Position numbers and translations under genes: made by a program. The notes under the pieces are model-generated. The model did no database searches. It had not been told where the DNA came from and saw only the letters and a program-made list of their open reading frames with translations. From an uncultured Paracoccaceae bacterium (GTDB lineage Bacteria; Pseudomonadota; Alphaproteobacteria; Rhodobacterales; Rhodobacteraceae), in contig CANMPL010000003.1 in assembly GCA_947499715.1 (NCBI GenBank), forward strand, positions 310,001-374,000: a DNA stretch of 64,000 nt, read 5' to 3'. Positions 26,061-34,859 of this stretch are shown here, one piece after another. The first letter of the stretch is position 1. Every line of letters starts with the position of its first letter.

Positions 26061-26929
26061 TGGCACAGAAGTTCGGTGGAAAATACAGCCCCGGCCAAAG
26101 CCAGACGCCCGAGGCGGTTGATGATCGCCGCGTGGATGCCGCAGGTGCGCGCGCCAACATTCTGTTCATCCCTGGCCTGATCGTCGCTTTCACGGCTTTT
26201 GGCAACGGTCCCGTGGCGCTCGCGCTGGCGCTTGTGGCTGCCGCAGATCTGACGCTGGCGGCGTGGTTCCTGCGCGAAGGCTTGCGGGCCGAAGCGGCCT
26301 ATGATGCGCGCAAAGTCGCCCGCAAACCCGCCGTGCCGCGTAAAATGCTGGCCAGCCTTTTGACCGGCGCGGGCGTCGCATTTGCCGCTTATGCCGGTGA
26401 CAGCGGACTGCTGGGATCTGCCCTTTATGGGCTGGTCGCATTGGTGCTGCACGTCGCGGCCTTTGGTATTGATCCGATGAAGGACAAACGGGTGGAGGGC
26501 GTTGATACCTTCCAGCAAGACCGTGTTGCCCGTGTTGTTGAAGAGGCCGAGGCGCACCTTGAGGTGATGAAAGGCCAGATAGAAGTATTACGCGACCGCA
26601 AGCTGGAAAACCGGGTGAGTGCATTTCAATCCGCTGCCCGCCGCATGATCCGCACGGTTGAGGAAGACCCGCGCGATCTGACCGGTGCGCGCAAGTATCT
26701 GGGCGTCTATTTGATGGGGGCGCGCGATGCCACGGTGAAGTTCGTCGACCTTGCCCAGCGCAAATCCGATCCAGAGGCGCGCGCCTCCTATGAGGCGCTG
26801 CTGGACGACCTTGAGCAGAACTTTGCCGCCAAGACAGAAAAACTGTTACGCGATGATCGCAGTGACATGGATATTGAAATTAAGGTGCTGCGCGACCGCT
26901 TGCAGCGCGAAGGCGTGAGCCTGAAATAA
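26060..26929 (+). CDS. XpaC-family protein (5-bromo-4-chloroindolyl phosphate hydrolysis protein)
   Basis: 289 residues from the ATG at 26060. N-terminal soluble stretch, then paired hydrophobic helices (about residues 30-60 and 90-130) and a long helical C-terminal half (VDTFQQDRVARVVEEAEAHLEVMK ... ARKYLGVYLMGARDATVKFVDL) characteristic of XpaC. XpaC members are partners of TelA proteins; the phosphatase activity in the name is historical. Followed 12 bp later by telA-like gene, with AAGGGGG upstream of that start. Confidence 0.85.
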   Translation: MAQKFGGKYSPGQSQTPEAVDDRRVDAAGARANILFIPGLIVAFTAFGNGPVALALALVAAADLTLAAWFLREGLRAEAAYDARKVARKPAVPRKMLASLLTGAGVAFAAYAGDSGLLGSALYGLVALVLHVAAFGIDPMKDKRVEGVDTFQQDRVARVVEEAEAHLEVMKGQIEVLRDRKLENRVSAFQSAARRMIRTVEEDPRDLTGARKYLGVYLMGARDATVKFVDLAQRKSDPEARASYEALLDDLEQNFAAKTEKLLRDDRSDMDIEIKVLRDRLQREGVSLK

Positions 26930-26941
26930 AGGGGGACCAAC

Positions 26942-28129
26942 ATGTCCGAGACCATCCAAGCCAAAGCACAGGCCGCATTGGCCGAAGTTGAAAAAGTAAC
27001 AGCCGTGGTGCTGGCCGAACCCAAGGGAGAGCTGATCACGCTTGAGGCCGCCGATGCGCCGACAAGTGCCGAGATCACGACCCGCATGGCCGAAATTGAC
27101 ATGGAAGACACCAATTCCATCGTCCGCTTTGGGTCCGGCGCTCAGGCCGAATTGCAAGAGATCAGCCAATCCATGCTGGCCGGTGTCCGTAACAAGGATG
27201 TGGGCCCCGCAGGCGACAGCCTGCGCACCATCGTCAGCACGATCCGGGGCTTCTCTGTCAGCGAACTGGACGTGCGGCGTAAGCGGTCCTGGTGGGAAAA
27301 ACTGCTGGGTCGCGCGGCCCCGATGGCGAAATTTGTTGCGCGTTTTGAAAACGTTCAGGGCCAGATCGACAACATCACCGATGACCTGCTGCGCCACGAG
27401 CATGTGCTGCTGAAAGACATCGAAAGCCTTGATGTGCTGTATGACAAAACGCTCGAATTCTATGACGAACTCGCGCTTTATATTGCGGCTGGTGAGGCGA
27501 AGCTGGCCGAGTTGGATGCCACCACCATCCCCGCCAAAGAAGCAGAGGTGCAGGCCGCGCCCGAAGAACAAGGTGTGATGAAAGCGCAAGAGCTGCGTGA
27601 CATCCGTGCCGCCCGCGACGATCTGGAACGCCGGGTGCATGACCTGAAACTGACCCGTCAGGTGACGATGCAGTCGCTGCCCTCGATCCGGTTGGTGCAG
27701 GAAAATGATAAATCGCTGGTGACCAAGATCAACTCTACCCTCGTGAACACCGTGCCCTTGTGGGAAACCCAACTGGCGCAGGCCGTTACCATTCAGCGCA
27801 GCGCAGAGGCGGCAGAGGCGGTGCGCGACGCCAATGATCTGACCAACGAATTGCTGACAGCAAACGCCAAGAACCTGCGTGACGCCAACAAGGTGATCCG
27901 CACCGAAATGGAACGCGGCGTGTTTGACATCAACGCGGTCAAACAAGCCAACGCGGACCTGATCGCCACGATCAACGAAAGCCTTGAGATTGCCGACGAA
28001 GGCAAGCGCAAGCGGGCCGAGGCAGAGGCCGATCTGCAAAAGATGGAGCAAGAGCTGAAAAACACGCTGGCCAGTGCCAAGGCGCTGAAATCCGGCACCG
28101 GCGACAATATCGGCACGGCAGCCGGATAA
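26942..28129 (+). CDS. TelA-family toxic anion resistance protein
   Basis: 395 residues, almost entirely alpha-helical and coiled-coil prone, with no membrane helix. TelA signatures: IVRFGSGAQAELQEISQSML (about residues 60-79), KLLGRAAPMAKFVARFENVQGQID (about 120-145), RVHDLKLTRQVTMQSLPSIRLVQENDKSLV and a long C-terminal helix. TelA/KlaA proteins are associated with tellurite and other envelope stress tolerance by an unknown mechanism. Its stop overlaps the DUF2927 ATG by 1 nt (TAATG). Confidence 0.93.
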   Translation: MSETIQAKAQAALAEVEKVTAVVLAEPKGELITLEAADAPTSAEITTRMAEIDMEDTNSIVRFGSGAQAELQEISQSMLAGVRNKDVGPAGDSLRTIVSTIRGFSVSELDVRRKRSWWEKLLGRAAPMAKFVARFENVQGQIDNITDDLLRHEHVLLKDIESLDVLYDKTLEFYDELALYIAAGEAKLAELDATTIPAKEAEVQAAPEEQGVMKAQELRDIRAARDDLERRVHDLKLTRQVTMQSLPSIRLVQENDKSLVTKINSTLVNTVPLWETQLAQAVTIQRSAEAAEAVRDANDLTNELLTANAKNLRDANKVIRTEMERGVFDINAVKQANADLIATINESLEIADEGKRKRAEAEADLQKMEQELKNTLASAKALKSGTGDNIGTAAG

Positions 28130-29088
28130 TGGGTGCACCGCGCAAGAGTTGGTTCGCATTGGGTCTCGTGGCCCTGACCAGCCTTGCCGCCTGTACGCCA
28201 GAGGTGCCGCGCACTGTCGACCCGGGCACACGGCCGCAGACCCGCATTGCACCTTTGCCCGTGGTCACACCTGCACCAAGCGCCGAAAGCGAAGCATTGG
28301 CCCTGTATTACGGGCGCCTGCAAAACGATTTGCTGGCGCAGGGGCTTTTGCGCGGCGACGGTGGTGGCGCCGACACGGCGTTCACCGACACCATGCTGGC
28401 GCGGAATTTTGTCCGTATCGCGCTCTTTGATGAATATGTGACCGATGGTGATTTCCTGCGTCCGCAAGCGACGGTCTCGCGCCTGCGCCGTTGGGATCAG
28501 CCGGTGCGCATGTCGGTTGAATTCGGCCCCTCCGTTGCGCCGGATCAACGCGCCCGCGATCAAGCGAGTGTTGCGTCATATGCGGCGCGTCTGGGCCGGG
28601 TCACCGGGCAGTCGATCCGGGTCAGCGACAGCGCGCCCAACTTCCACGTGCTGATCCTGAACGAGGACGACCGGCGCGCCTATGGCAATCGCCTGCGCGA
28701 GATTGTGCCGGGTATTTCAACCGGTTCGCTTAATGCGATCCTGAACCTGCCGCGCGACCAGCTGTGTATCGTCGTGGCGTTTTCCGAAGGCGGATCAGCC
28801 AGTTATTCCAAAGCCGTCGCCGTGATCCGGGCAGAACACCCTGCCCTGCTGCGCACATCCTGCATCCACGAAGAGCTTGCCCAAGGCCTTGGCCTTGCCA
28901 ACGACAGCCCGCAAGCGCGACCTTCGATCTTTAATGATGACGAAGAATTCGGACTGCTGACCAGCCACGACGAATTACTGCTGCGGATGCTTTACGATCC
29001 GCGCCTGCAAACCGGTATGGCCCCCGCCACAGCGGCCCCCATTGCGCGTCAGATCGCGCGCGAAATCATGGCCTCTGGCCCCAGCTAA
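28129..29088 (+). CDS. DUF2927-domain lipoprotein
   Basis: 319 residues. Signal MGAPRKSWFALGLVALTSLAAC with lipobox LAAC makes it an envelope lipoprotein. The DUF2927 region spans roughly residues 80-290 (FVRIALFDEYV, LRRWDQPVRMSVEFG, SCIHEELAQGLGLANDSP). The HEELxQxLG motif resembles a minimal metalloprotease helix and is worth noting. It sits inside the xpaC-telA-SPFH run, giving this otherwise cytoplasmic/inner-membrane module a periplasmic arm. Confidence 0.88.
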   Translation: MGAPRKSWFALGLVALTSLAACTPEVPRTVDPGTRPQTRIAPLPVVTPAPSAESEALALYYGRLQNDLLAQGLLRGDGGGADTAFTDTMLARNFVRIALFDEYVTDGDFLRPQATVSRLRRWDQPVRMSVEFGPSVAPDQRARDQASVASYAARLGRVTGQSIRVSDSAPNFHVLILNEDDRRAYGNRLREIVPGISTGSLNAILNLPRDQLCIVVAFSEGGSASYSKAVAVIRAEHPALLRTSCIHEELAQGLGLANDSPQARPSIFNDDEEFGLLTSHDELLLRMLYDPRLQTGMAPATAAPIARQIAREIMASGPS

Positions 29089-29107
29089 CGACCAAAGGAG
29101 ACAGCCC

Positions 29108-30199
29108 ATGGGCATCCTCGATTTTCTTTCCGGCCAGTTTATTGACGTCATTCACTGGACCGATGACACCCGTGACACGATGGTCTGGCGATTTGAACGT
29201 GAGGGCCACGAGATCAAATACGGCGCCAAGCTGACGGTGCGAGAGGGCCAGGCGGCCGTCTTTGTGCACGAAGGTCAGCTGGCCGATGTCTTTACCCCCG
29301 GTCTTTACATGCTCGAGACCAACAATCTGCCGATCATGACGACCTTGCAGCACTGGGATCACGGCTTCAAAAGCCCGTTCAAGTCGGAGATTTACTACGT
29401 CAACACGACCCGGTTCTCTGATCTGAAATGGGGCACCAAGAACCCGATCATGATCCGCGATCCAGAGTTTGGCCCCACACGTCTGCGCGCCTTCGGCACC
29501 TATACGGTCAAGGTGCGTGATCCGGCTGTCTTCCTGCGTGAAATCGTTGGCACCGACGGCGAATTCACCATGGATGAGATCAGCTATCAGATCCGCAATA
29601 TCATCGTGCAGGAATTCAGCCGCGTGATCGCGTCGTCGGGCATTCCGGTGCTGGATATGGCCGCAAACACCGCTGATCTGGGCAAGCATGTCGCGAGTGC
29701 CTTTGATAGCACCATCGCAGAATATGGGCTGTCGATCCCCGAACTATACATCGAAAACATCAGCCTGCCGGAGGTCGTGGAAAAGGCGATGGATGCGCGC
29801 ACATCGCGCGGTCTTGCGGGCAATCTGGATGAGCACCTCAAGTGGAAGGCCGCTGAATCCATGACCATGCAAGGCTCTGCCGCAGGGCAAGCGATGGGCA
29901 TGGGGCTTGGCGCTGGCATGGGAATGCAAATGGCACAGGGTCCCTGGGGGGCCGCACCGGCGATGCCGGCACCGCCGCCTCCGCCACCACCGGTCGAACA
30001 TGTTTGGCATATCGCCAAGGACGGCGTTGTTACCGGGCCATTCTCTCGGGCGGCACTGGGTCGCAAAGTCACCGATGGCACATTGACCCGCGACAGCATG
30101 GTCTGGACCCAAGGGCAGGACGGCTGGAAAGCGGCCGACGACATTGCCGAGCTGGCACAACTCTTCACGGTGCTGCCGCCGCCCCCGCCAGGCGCTTAA
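29108..30199 (+). CDS. SPFH-domain protein with C-terminal GYF_2 domain
   Basis: 363 residues from the ATG at 29108 (AAGGAG 7 nt upstream). Residues 1-250 are an SPFH (YdjI/virion-core-like) domain: VREGQAAVFVHEGQLADVFTPGLYMLETNNLP and FGTYTVKVRDPAVFLREIVGT. A Met/Gly-rich linker and a run of prolines lead to a GYF_2 domain (VWHIAKDGVVTGPFSRAALGRKV, about residues 297-345) that probably binds proline-rich partners. Likely an oligomeric scaffold at the membrane. It belongs with the downstream zinc-ribbon protein, a pairing seen in several genomes. Confidence 0.9.
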   Translation: MGILDFLSGQFIDVIHWTDDTRDTMVWRFEREGHEIKYGAKLTVREGQAAVFVHEGQLADVFTPGLYMLETNNLPIMTTLQHWDHGFKSPFKSEIYYVNTTRFSDLKWGTKNPIMIRDPEFGPTRLRAFGTYTVKVRDPAVFLREIVGTDGEFTMDEISYQIRNIIVQEFSRVIASSGIPVLDMAANTADLGKHVASAFDSTIAEYGLSIPELYIENISLPEVVEKAMDARTSRGLAGNLDEHLKWKAAESMTMQGSAAGQAMGMGLGAGMGMQMAQGPWGAAPAMPAPPPPPPPVEHVWHIAKDGVVTGPFSRAALGRKVTDGTLTRDSMVWTQGQDGWKAADDIAELAQLFTVLPPPPPGA

Positions 30200-30305
30200 C
30201 CGGGACGGCGGGCGGGGCGCTTTGGCCGCGACACGCGGACAATAGCGGCGCCCGACGACCCGGCCCATCAAGACAGCACGCAACATTCCGCAAACGAGGC
30301 CCCAT

Positions 30306-30782
30306 ATGTCACATCCTAACGGCTACTCCGCCACCCAGATCACCCTGCACTGGCTGACCGCCCTTGGCGTTATTGTTGCCTTCTTCACCCATGACGCCAT
30401 GCTCGAAACAGTGAAAACCGTGCGCGACGCTGGCGGTGATCCGATCCCAACGGTCCACACGATAGCGGGCTTTTTGGTCTTTGTCCTTGTCCTGGTACGT
30501 CTTTGGCTGCGCCGCCGCCGCGGTGCACCCGCGCCGCAAGGCACGGCGCTGGAAAAGAAAGCGGTCGAGCTTGGCCACGGGCTTTTGTATCTTTTGCTGG
30601 TGGCAGTGCCCTTGATGGGGGCGATCAGTTGGTTCGGCGGCGTCGAAAATCTGGGCGGCATCCACGGCTTGGCTGGCAAAGGACTTATGATCGTGGCACT
30701 TGGCCATGCGGCCATGGCGATCTGGCATCAATACGGCAAGAAGGATGGCACCTTGACCCGCATGATGCGGCCCGACAAGTAA
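30306..30782 (+). CDS. Cytochrome b561-type membrane protein
   Basis: 158 residues, four transmembrane helices. ITLHWLTALGVIVAF (residues 12-26), VHTIAGFLVFVLVLVRLWLR (about 50-69), ELGHGLLYLLLVAVPLMG and ALGHAAMAIWHQY supply the histidines expected for two b hemes. Family members move electrons from quinol to periplasmic partners. GAGG lies 6 nt before the ATG. It is placed between the SPFH and zinc-ribbon genes, which raises the possibility of redox input to that module (inference). Confidence 0.9.
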   Translation: MSHPNGYSATQITLHWLTALGVIVAFFTHDAMLETVKTVRDAGGDPIPTVHTIAGFLVFVLVLVRLWLRRRRGAPAPQGTALEKKAVELGHGLLYLLLVAVPLMGAISWFGGVENLGGIHGLAGKGLMIVALGHAAMAIWHQYGKKDGTLTRMMRPDK

Positions 30783-30845
30783 TCAATTGCCCGGCGCGTC
30801 GAACCTGCGATAGCCACATCGCACCGCCCTTGTTAAGGCTAGGAC

Positions 30846-31943
30846 ATGAGTGATTCCGCGCCCCTTCAGCACCGCTTTCCCTGCGCCACCTGCGGGTCTG
30901 ATCTGCGTTATGATCCGAACGCGGACCTGCTGACTTGCGACCACTGCGGCAACACCCAAGAGATCGAGACCGACAAGCGCGCAGCGGGCGGGTTGCGCGA
31001 GCTAGATTTCCAAACCGCGCTCAACAACGGCCTTGCAGCCAGCGAAATCGAAGAAACCCGCGTCGTCACCTGCCCCAATTGCAGTGCCCAGACAGAGTTT
31101 GACCCCGACACCCACGCCGCTGAATGCCCGTTCTGCGCAACCCCGGTGGTCACAGACACCGGCACCCACCGCCATATCAAGCCGCGCGGCCTGCTGCCCT
31201 TTGCGATGGACGAAGGACAGGCCCGCGCCGCCCTGACCCGCTGGCTTGGCAGCCTGTGGTTTGCCCCCAACGGCGTGCAGGATTACGCCCGCAAGGGCCG
31301 CGCCATGAACGGCATTTACGTGCCCTATTGGACCTTCGACGCCGATACCAAATCAAGCTATACGGGCCAGCGCGGCGACGATTACTTTGAAACCAAAACC
31401 GTTACCCGCAACGGTAAACGGCAACAGGTGCGCGTGCGCAAAACAAGATGGAACAATGCACGCGGCCGCGTCGCCCGTTTCTTTGACGATGTTCTGGTGC
31501 TCGCCTCCCGGTCCCTGCCCAAGAAATACACCGACGGGTTAGAGCCTTGGGATCTGTCCGAACTTGAACCCTACAACCCCGAATACCTCGCTGGTTTCCG
31601 GGCCGAGGGTTATCAGATCGAACTGGCTGACGGCTTTACAGAGGCGCGCGGCTACATGGACCGGATGATCCTGCGCGATGTCAAATACGACATCGGCGGT
31701 GACAGGCAAAGGGTCCGCAATGTCGACACCGCCGTCAGCGACATCACGTTCAAACATGTGCTCTTGCCGGTCTGGCTGGCAGCCTACAAATACCGTGGGC
31801 GCACCTTTCGGTTTGTCGTCAACGGGCGCACCGGTCGGGTGCAGGGCGAACGCCCCTATTCGGGATGGAAGATTGCCTTTGCCGTGATCCTTGGTCTTAT
31901 TGCAGCCTTGATCGCGGGCTTTGTTATCGCTAACAGCCAATAA
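30846..31943 (+). CDS. Zinc-ribbon membrane-anchored protein (TFIIB-type zinc finger)
   Basis: 365 residues. Two N-terminal zinc ribbons: CATCGSDL...CDHCG (about residues 14-36) and CPNCSAQTEF...CPFC (about 77-98). A large beta-rich middle follows (GIYVPYWTFDADTKSSYTGQRG), and a C-terminal helix IAFAVILGLIAALIAGFVIA anchors it in the membrane. Such proteins are sometimes misannotated as primosomal protein N'; there is no helicase domain. It closes the TerC/TelA-like run. Function unknown; a metal- or partner-sensing scaffold is possible. Confidence 0.85.
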   Translation: MSDSAPLQHRFPCATCGSDLRYDPNADLLTCDHCGNTQEIETDKRAAGGLRELDFQTALNNGLAASEIEETRVVTCPNCSAQTEFDPDTHAAECPFCATPVVTDTGTHRHIKPRGLLPFAMDEGQARAALTRWLGSLWFAPNGVQDYARKGRAMNGIYVPYWTFDADTKSSYTGQRGDDYFETKTVTRNGKRQQVRVRKTRWNNARGRVARFFDDVLVLASRSLPKKYTDGLEPWDLSELEPYNPEYLAGFRAEGYQIELADGFTEARGYMDRMILRDVKYDIGGDRQRVRNVDTAVSDITFKHVLLPVWLAAYKYRGRTFRFVVNGRTGRVQGERPYSGWKIAFAVILGLIAALIAGFVIANSQ

Positions 31944-31961
31944 ACAACGAAAGGTCCGGTT

Positions 31962-32867
31962 ATGATCCTGTGCTGCGGAGAAGCCCTGATTGATATGCTG
32001 CCCCGGCAAAGCCAAACCGGAGAGCCCGCATTTGCACCCCATGCGGGTGGCGCTGTTTTCAACACGGCGATTGCTTTGGGGCGTCTGGGCGAAAAGGTGC
32101 AGATGTTCACCGGGCTTTCATCTGATTTGTTTGGCGACGTGCTGCGCGATACGCTGACCGCAAGCCATGTGGATAGCGCGCCCTGTCATGTCAGCGACCG
32201 GCCAACAACACTGGCATTCGTCAAGCTCACCGATGGCCACGCGGAATACGCCTTTTACGATGAAAATACTGCAGGGCGGATGCTGACCATTTCTGACCTG
32301 CCTGCAATTCAGGCGGATGCGATGTTCTTTGGCGGTATCTCCTTAGTGGTGGAACCCTGTGCCTCTGCCTATCAGGCCTTGATGCTGCGCGAGGCGCCAT
32401 CGAAGCTGACGATGATTGACCCCAATATCCGCCCCAGTTTCATCAAGGACGAAGCGGCCTACCGCGCCCGTCTGTCGGCGATGATGGCTGCCGCTGATGT
32501 GATCAAGACTAGTGACGAAGACCTCGACTGGCTGACCGGGCAGCACGACATTCCGGCCATTTTTGCAGCCACCGCTGCAAAGGTCATCCTGCTGACCCGT
32601 GGCGCGGAGGGCGTGACAATTCATACCCGTGACGGACAGGCCCATGTGCCCGCCCAAAAAGCGCAGGTTGTCGACACCGTCGGCGCAGGCGATACCTTTA
32701 ACGCAGGATTTCTGGCAGGTCTGTCACGCTCTGGCCACTTGCGCAAAGCGGCCCTTAATGACGCGTCGCTCGACGACCTGATCGCCGCAGCAAAACTTGG
32801 TGCCGCCGCCGCCGCGATCACCGTCAGCCGCGCTGGCGCCAACCCACCCTGGCAGTCTGAATTGTGA
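31962..32867 (+). CDS. PfkB-family carbohydrate kinase (fructokinase-like)
   Basis: 301 residues. PfkB signatures: [15 protein letters not shown] (about residues 28-42) and the ATP/catalytic motif [17 protein letters not shown] (about 237-253), with the catalytic aspartate in GAGD. Best fit is fructokinase; ribokinase-like sugars cannot be excluded. AAAGG lies 7 nt before the ATG. dtd follows with a 4-nt GTGA overlap. Confidence 0.9.
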   Translation: MILCCGEALIDMLPRQSQTGEPAFAPHAGGAVFNTAIALGRLGEKVQMFTGLSSDLFGDVLRDTLTASHVDSAPCHVSDRPTTLAFVKLTDGHAEYAFYDENTAGRMLTISDLPAIQADAMFFGGISLVVEPCASAYQALMLREAPSKLTMIDPNIRPSFIKDEAAYRARLSAMMAAADVIKTSDEDLDWLTGQHDIPAIFAATAAKVILLTRGAEGVTIHTRDGQAHVPAQKAQVVDTVGAGDTFNAGFLAGLSRSGHLRKAALNDASLDDLIAAAKLGAAAAAITVSRAGANPPWQSEL

Positions 32868-33301
32868 GGGCCCTGCTGCAACGTGTCGCTGACGCCGCGG
32901 TGAGGGTCGACGGCAAAACGATCGGAGAGATCGGCCCCGGCCTGCTGATCCTGATCTGCGCCATGCAGGACGACACGCCCGCAACCTCTGCCGCATTGGC
33001 CGCCAAAATCAGCAAGCTGCGGATTTTCAAAGATGACGCGGGCAAAATGAACCAAAGCCTTGTGCAGACCGGGGGCAGCGCCCTGATCGTCAGCCAATTC
33101 ACCTTGGCTGCCGATACCTCTCGCGGCAATCGCCCCGGCTTTTCGCAAGCCGCCCCGCCCGATCTTGGCCGCAGCCTTTACCAGCAATTCATTGCAGATA
33201 TATCCGCCTTGGGCATCCCCACCGCCACCGGTGAATTCGGCGCAGATATGGACGTCAGCCTGACCAATGCGGGCCCGGTCACGATCTGGTTAGAGACCTG
33301 A
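32864..33301 (+). CDS. dtd: D-aminoacyl-tRNA deacylase
   Basis: 145 residues from a GTG that overlaps the kinase stop. Diagnostic DTD motifs are [17 protein letters not shown], the active-site [18 protein letters not shown] (about residues 76-93) and the cross-subunit [11 protein letters not shown] at the C-terminus, in the canonical NxGPVT form. The dimeric enzyme removes D-amino acids (and glycine from tRNA-Ala). Converges with znuA with a 16-bp gap. Confidence 0.95.
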   Translation: MRALLQRVADAAVRVDGKTIGEIGPGLLILICAMQDDTPATSAALAAKISKLRIFKDDAGKMNQSLVQTGGSALIVSQFTLAADTSRGNRPGFSQAAPPDLGRSLYQQFIADISALGIPTATGEFGADMDVSLTNAGPVTIWLET

Positions 33302-33317
33302 CCGAACCCGCAAGTTC

Positions 33318-34319
33318 TTATTTACATTGGGCAAACCGGTCAGCAAGACCGGTGATAAGCGCCGGATAGAAGCCCGCGTCATCGGCCACATTTGCACCTA
33401 ATGGGTCAAGCGCGATCACTTCGAGGTCATACCCGTCGGAAAGCGTTTCAACCCAACCCGGCACGGGCCCCGTCTCATAAAACAGGCACGATACCTCGCC
33501 AGCGGTGACCAACTCTCTCAGCTCTGCCAGATGGGCAGGTCCGGGTGCTTCGTCATCTACGTTGCTGACCATACCGGCGTGATCAAGACCAAAGCGCGCC
33601 TCAAAATAGGCGTAGCCATCATGCGGCAAAAGGTAAGGGCCGACATCCGTCAATTGCGGCGCAATCGCTGCCGTCAAAGCGCGGAGTTCATTGGCCTGCA
33701 CGTCTGCGCGCGCGCGAAAAACATCCGCATTGTCAGGTGACACGCTTGCCAAAGCTTCGCCGATTGCAAGTGACCAGGCCGCTGCAATGTCGGGGTCCAT
33801 CCAGCCATGCGGATCAATTGGCCCGTGATCGTGCGCGTGTTCGTCGCCGCTATGCTCTTCCGCACCATGGTCATCATGATCATGCGCTTCATCATGATCT
33901 TCGTGGTCATGCGCGTCTTTATGATCATTGTGGTCATGCGCGTCGTCGCCGTGTTCTGCATCGTCGTGATCATCATGCGCATCTTCGGCATAAACGCGCG
34001 GCGCCCAGCCCGGAGCATCCAAAAGCGCGACAACGGACGCCTCCTTGGCAAGGCTCTCAATTGGCCGCGCCAACCATGGCGTCAGCCCCTCTCCGACCCA
34101 AATGACGATATCCGCACTTGCAAGCCCAGCCGCATCTGACGGCCGCATTGCGTAATCATGCGGCGATGCACCGGGCGGCAAAAGCGCCTCAACTTGCCCA
34201 TCATCCGCCAAGATTTCCGCGATAAGAGCGCGCACCGGCGCGATATCGGTGACGACTTGCAGATCCTGCGCTGCCACCGGCCCCGCCATCATGGTTAGAA
34301 TTATCGCGGTGTTCTTCAT
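33318..34319 (-). CDS. znuA: High-affinity zinc ABC transporter, periplasmic binding protein
   Basis: 333 residues from the ATG at 34319 (AGAGG upstream); the ORF track's extra N-terminus reads through zur. Signal peptide MKNTAIILTMMAGPVAAQ. Cluster A-I metal-binding histidines at GASPHDYAMRPSD and IDPHGWMDP. Between them (about residues 115-165) is a loop in which about a third of residues are His and many Asp/Glu (AHDHEDHDEAHDHDDHG), the zinc-chaperone loop of ZnuA. Divergent from zur across a 69-bp gap with a Zur-like palindrome. Confidence 0.97.
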   Translation of the reverse strand: MKNTAIILTMMAGPVAAQDLQVVTDIAPVRALIAEILADDGQVEALLPPGASPHDYAMRPSDAAGLASADIVIWVGEGLTPWLARPIESLAKEASVVALLDAPGWAPRVYAEDAHDDHDDAEHGDDAHDHNDHKDAHDHEDHDEAHDHDDHGAEEHSGDEHAHDHGPIDPHGWMDPDIAAAWSLAIGEALASVSPDNADVFRARADVQANELRALTAAIAPQLTDVGPYLLPHDGYAYFEARFGLDHAGMVSNVDDEAPGPAHLAELRELVTAGEVSCLFYETGPVPGWVETLSDGYDLEVIALDPLGANVADDAGFYPALITGLADRFAQCK

Positions 34320-34360
34320 CACTGACCTCTTGTATGAATCATGGTGGTAGGGCATATAGC

Positions 34361-34378
34361 GTATGTTATAACATAACA
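34361..34378. promoter_or_regulatory. Zur box between znuA and zur
   Basis: GTATGTTATAACATAACA contains the perfect palindrome TATGTTATAACATA, matching the alphaproteobacterial Zur operator type. It lies 42 bp before the znuA ATG and 10 bp before the zur start, so zinc-bound Zur would repress znuA and zur-znuCB together. Direct sequence evidence plus known regulon logic. Confidence 0.88.
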
Positions 34379-34388
34379 AGATGTGATC

Positions 34389-34859
34389 ATGACGACACTG
34401 GGATTTTCTGCGCACAATCACGACAGCTGCGTTGCCACAGCGATTGCGGCGGCGGAATCGACCTGTGCCGCGGCAGGTGTGCGTCTGACCCCGGTGCGGC
34501 GGCGCACGCTCGAGATCTTGTTGGAAACCCATGCGGCGCTTGGGGCTTATGACGTGCTGGCGCGGCTTGATGCCGATGGATTCGGCGCCAAACCCCCTGT
34601 CGCCTATCGCGCCTTGGGGTTTTTGGTGGATCTGGGCCTCGCCCACCGCATCGAACGGCTGAACGCCTTTGTGGCCTGCGCCCACCCCGGTGCAGACCAT
34701 GCACCCGCCTTCATGATCTGTCGCAAATGCCGCAAAGTCGCAGAGGCACAAGACCGCCCCGACCGCCTGCAAAACAACGCCACCGCCTCGGGCTTCAAGA
34801 TCGAACAAACCGTGATCGAAGCCGAAGGCCTTTGCCCGCAATGTCAGACCGCGCCATGA
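34389..34859 (+). CDS. zur: Zinc uptake regulator (Fur family)
   Basis: 156 residues from the ATG at 34389. Fur-family winged helix with LTPVRRRTLEILLETHAALGAYDVL (about residues 35-59) and PVAYRALGFLVDLGLAHRIERLNAFVAC. The structural zinc site is CRKCRKV (about residue 113) and CPQC at the C-terminus. HNHDSC near the N-terminus may add ligands. Zn2+-dependent repressor of the znu genes. Weak Shine-Dalgarno; the Zur box almost touches the start. ATGA overlap with znuC. Confidence 0.95.
   Translation: MTTLGFSAHNHDSCVATAIAAAESTCAAAGVRLTPVRRRTLEILLETHAALGAYDVLARLDADGFGAKPPVAYRALGFLVDLGLAHRIERLNAFVACAHPGADHAPAFMICRKCRKVAEAQDRPDRLQNNATASGFKIEQTVIEAEGLCPQCQTAP

Noticed and set aside
30846-31943. 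Primosomal protein N' (PriA)
   Set aside because: Only zinc ribbons are shared; no helicase motifs and a C-terminal membrane anchor are present.
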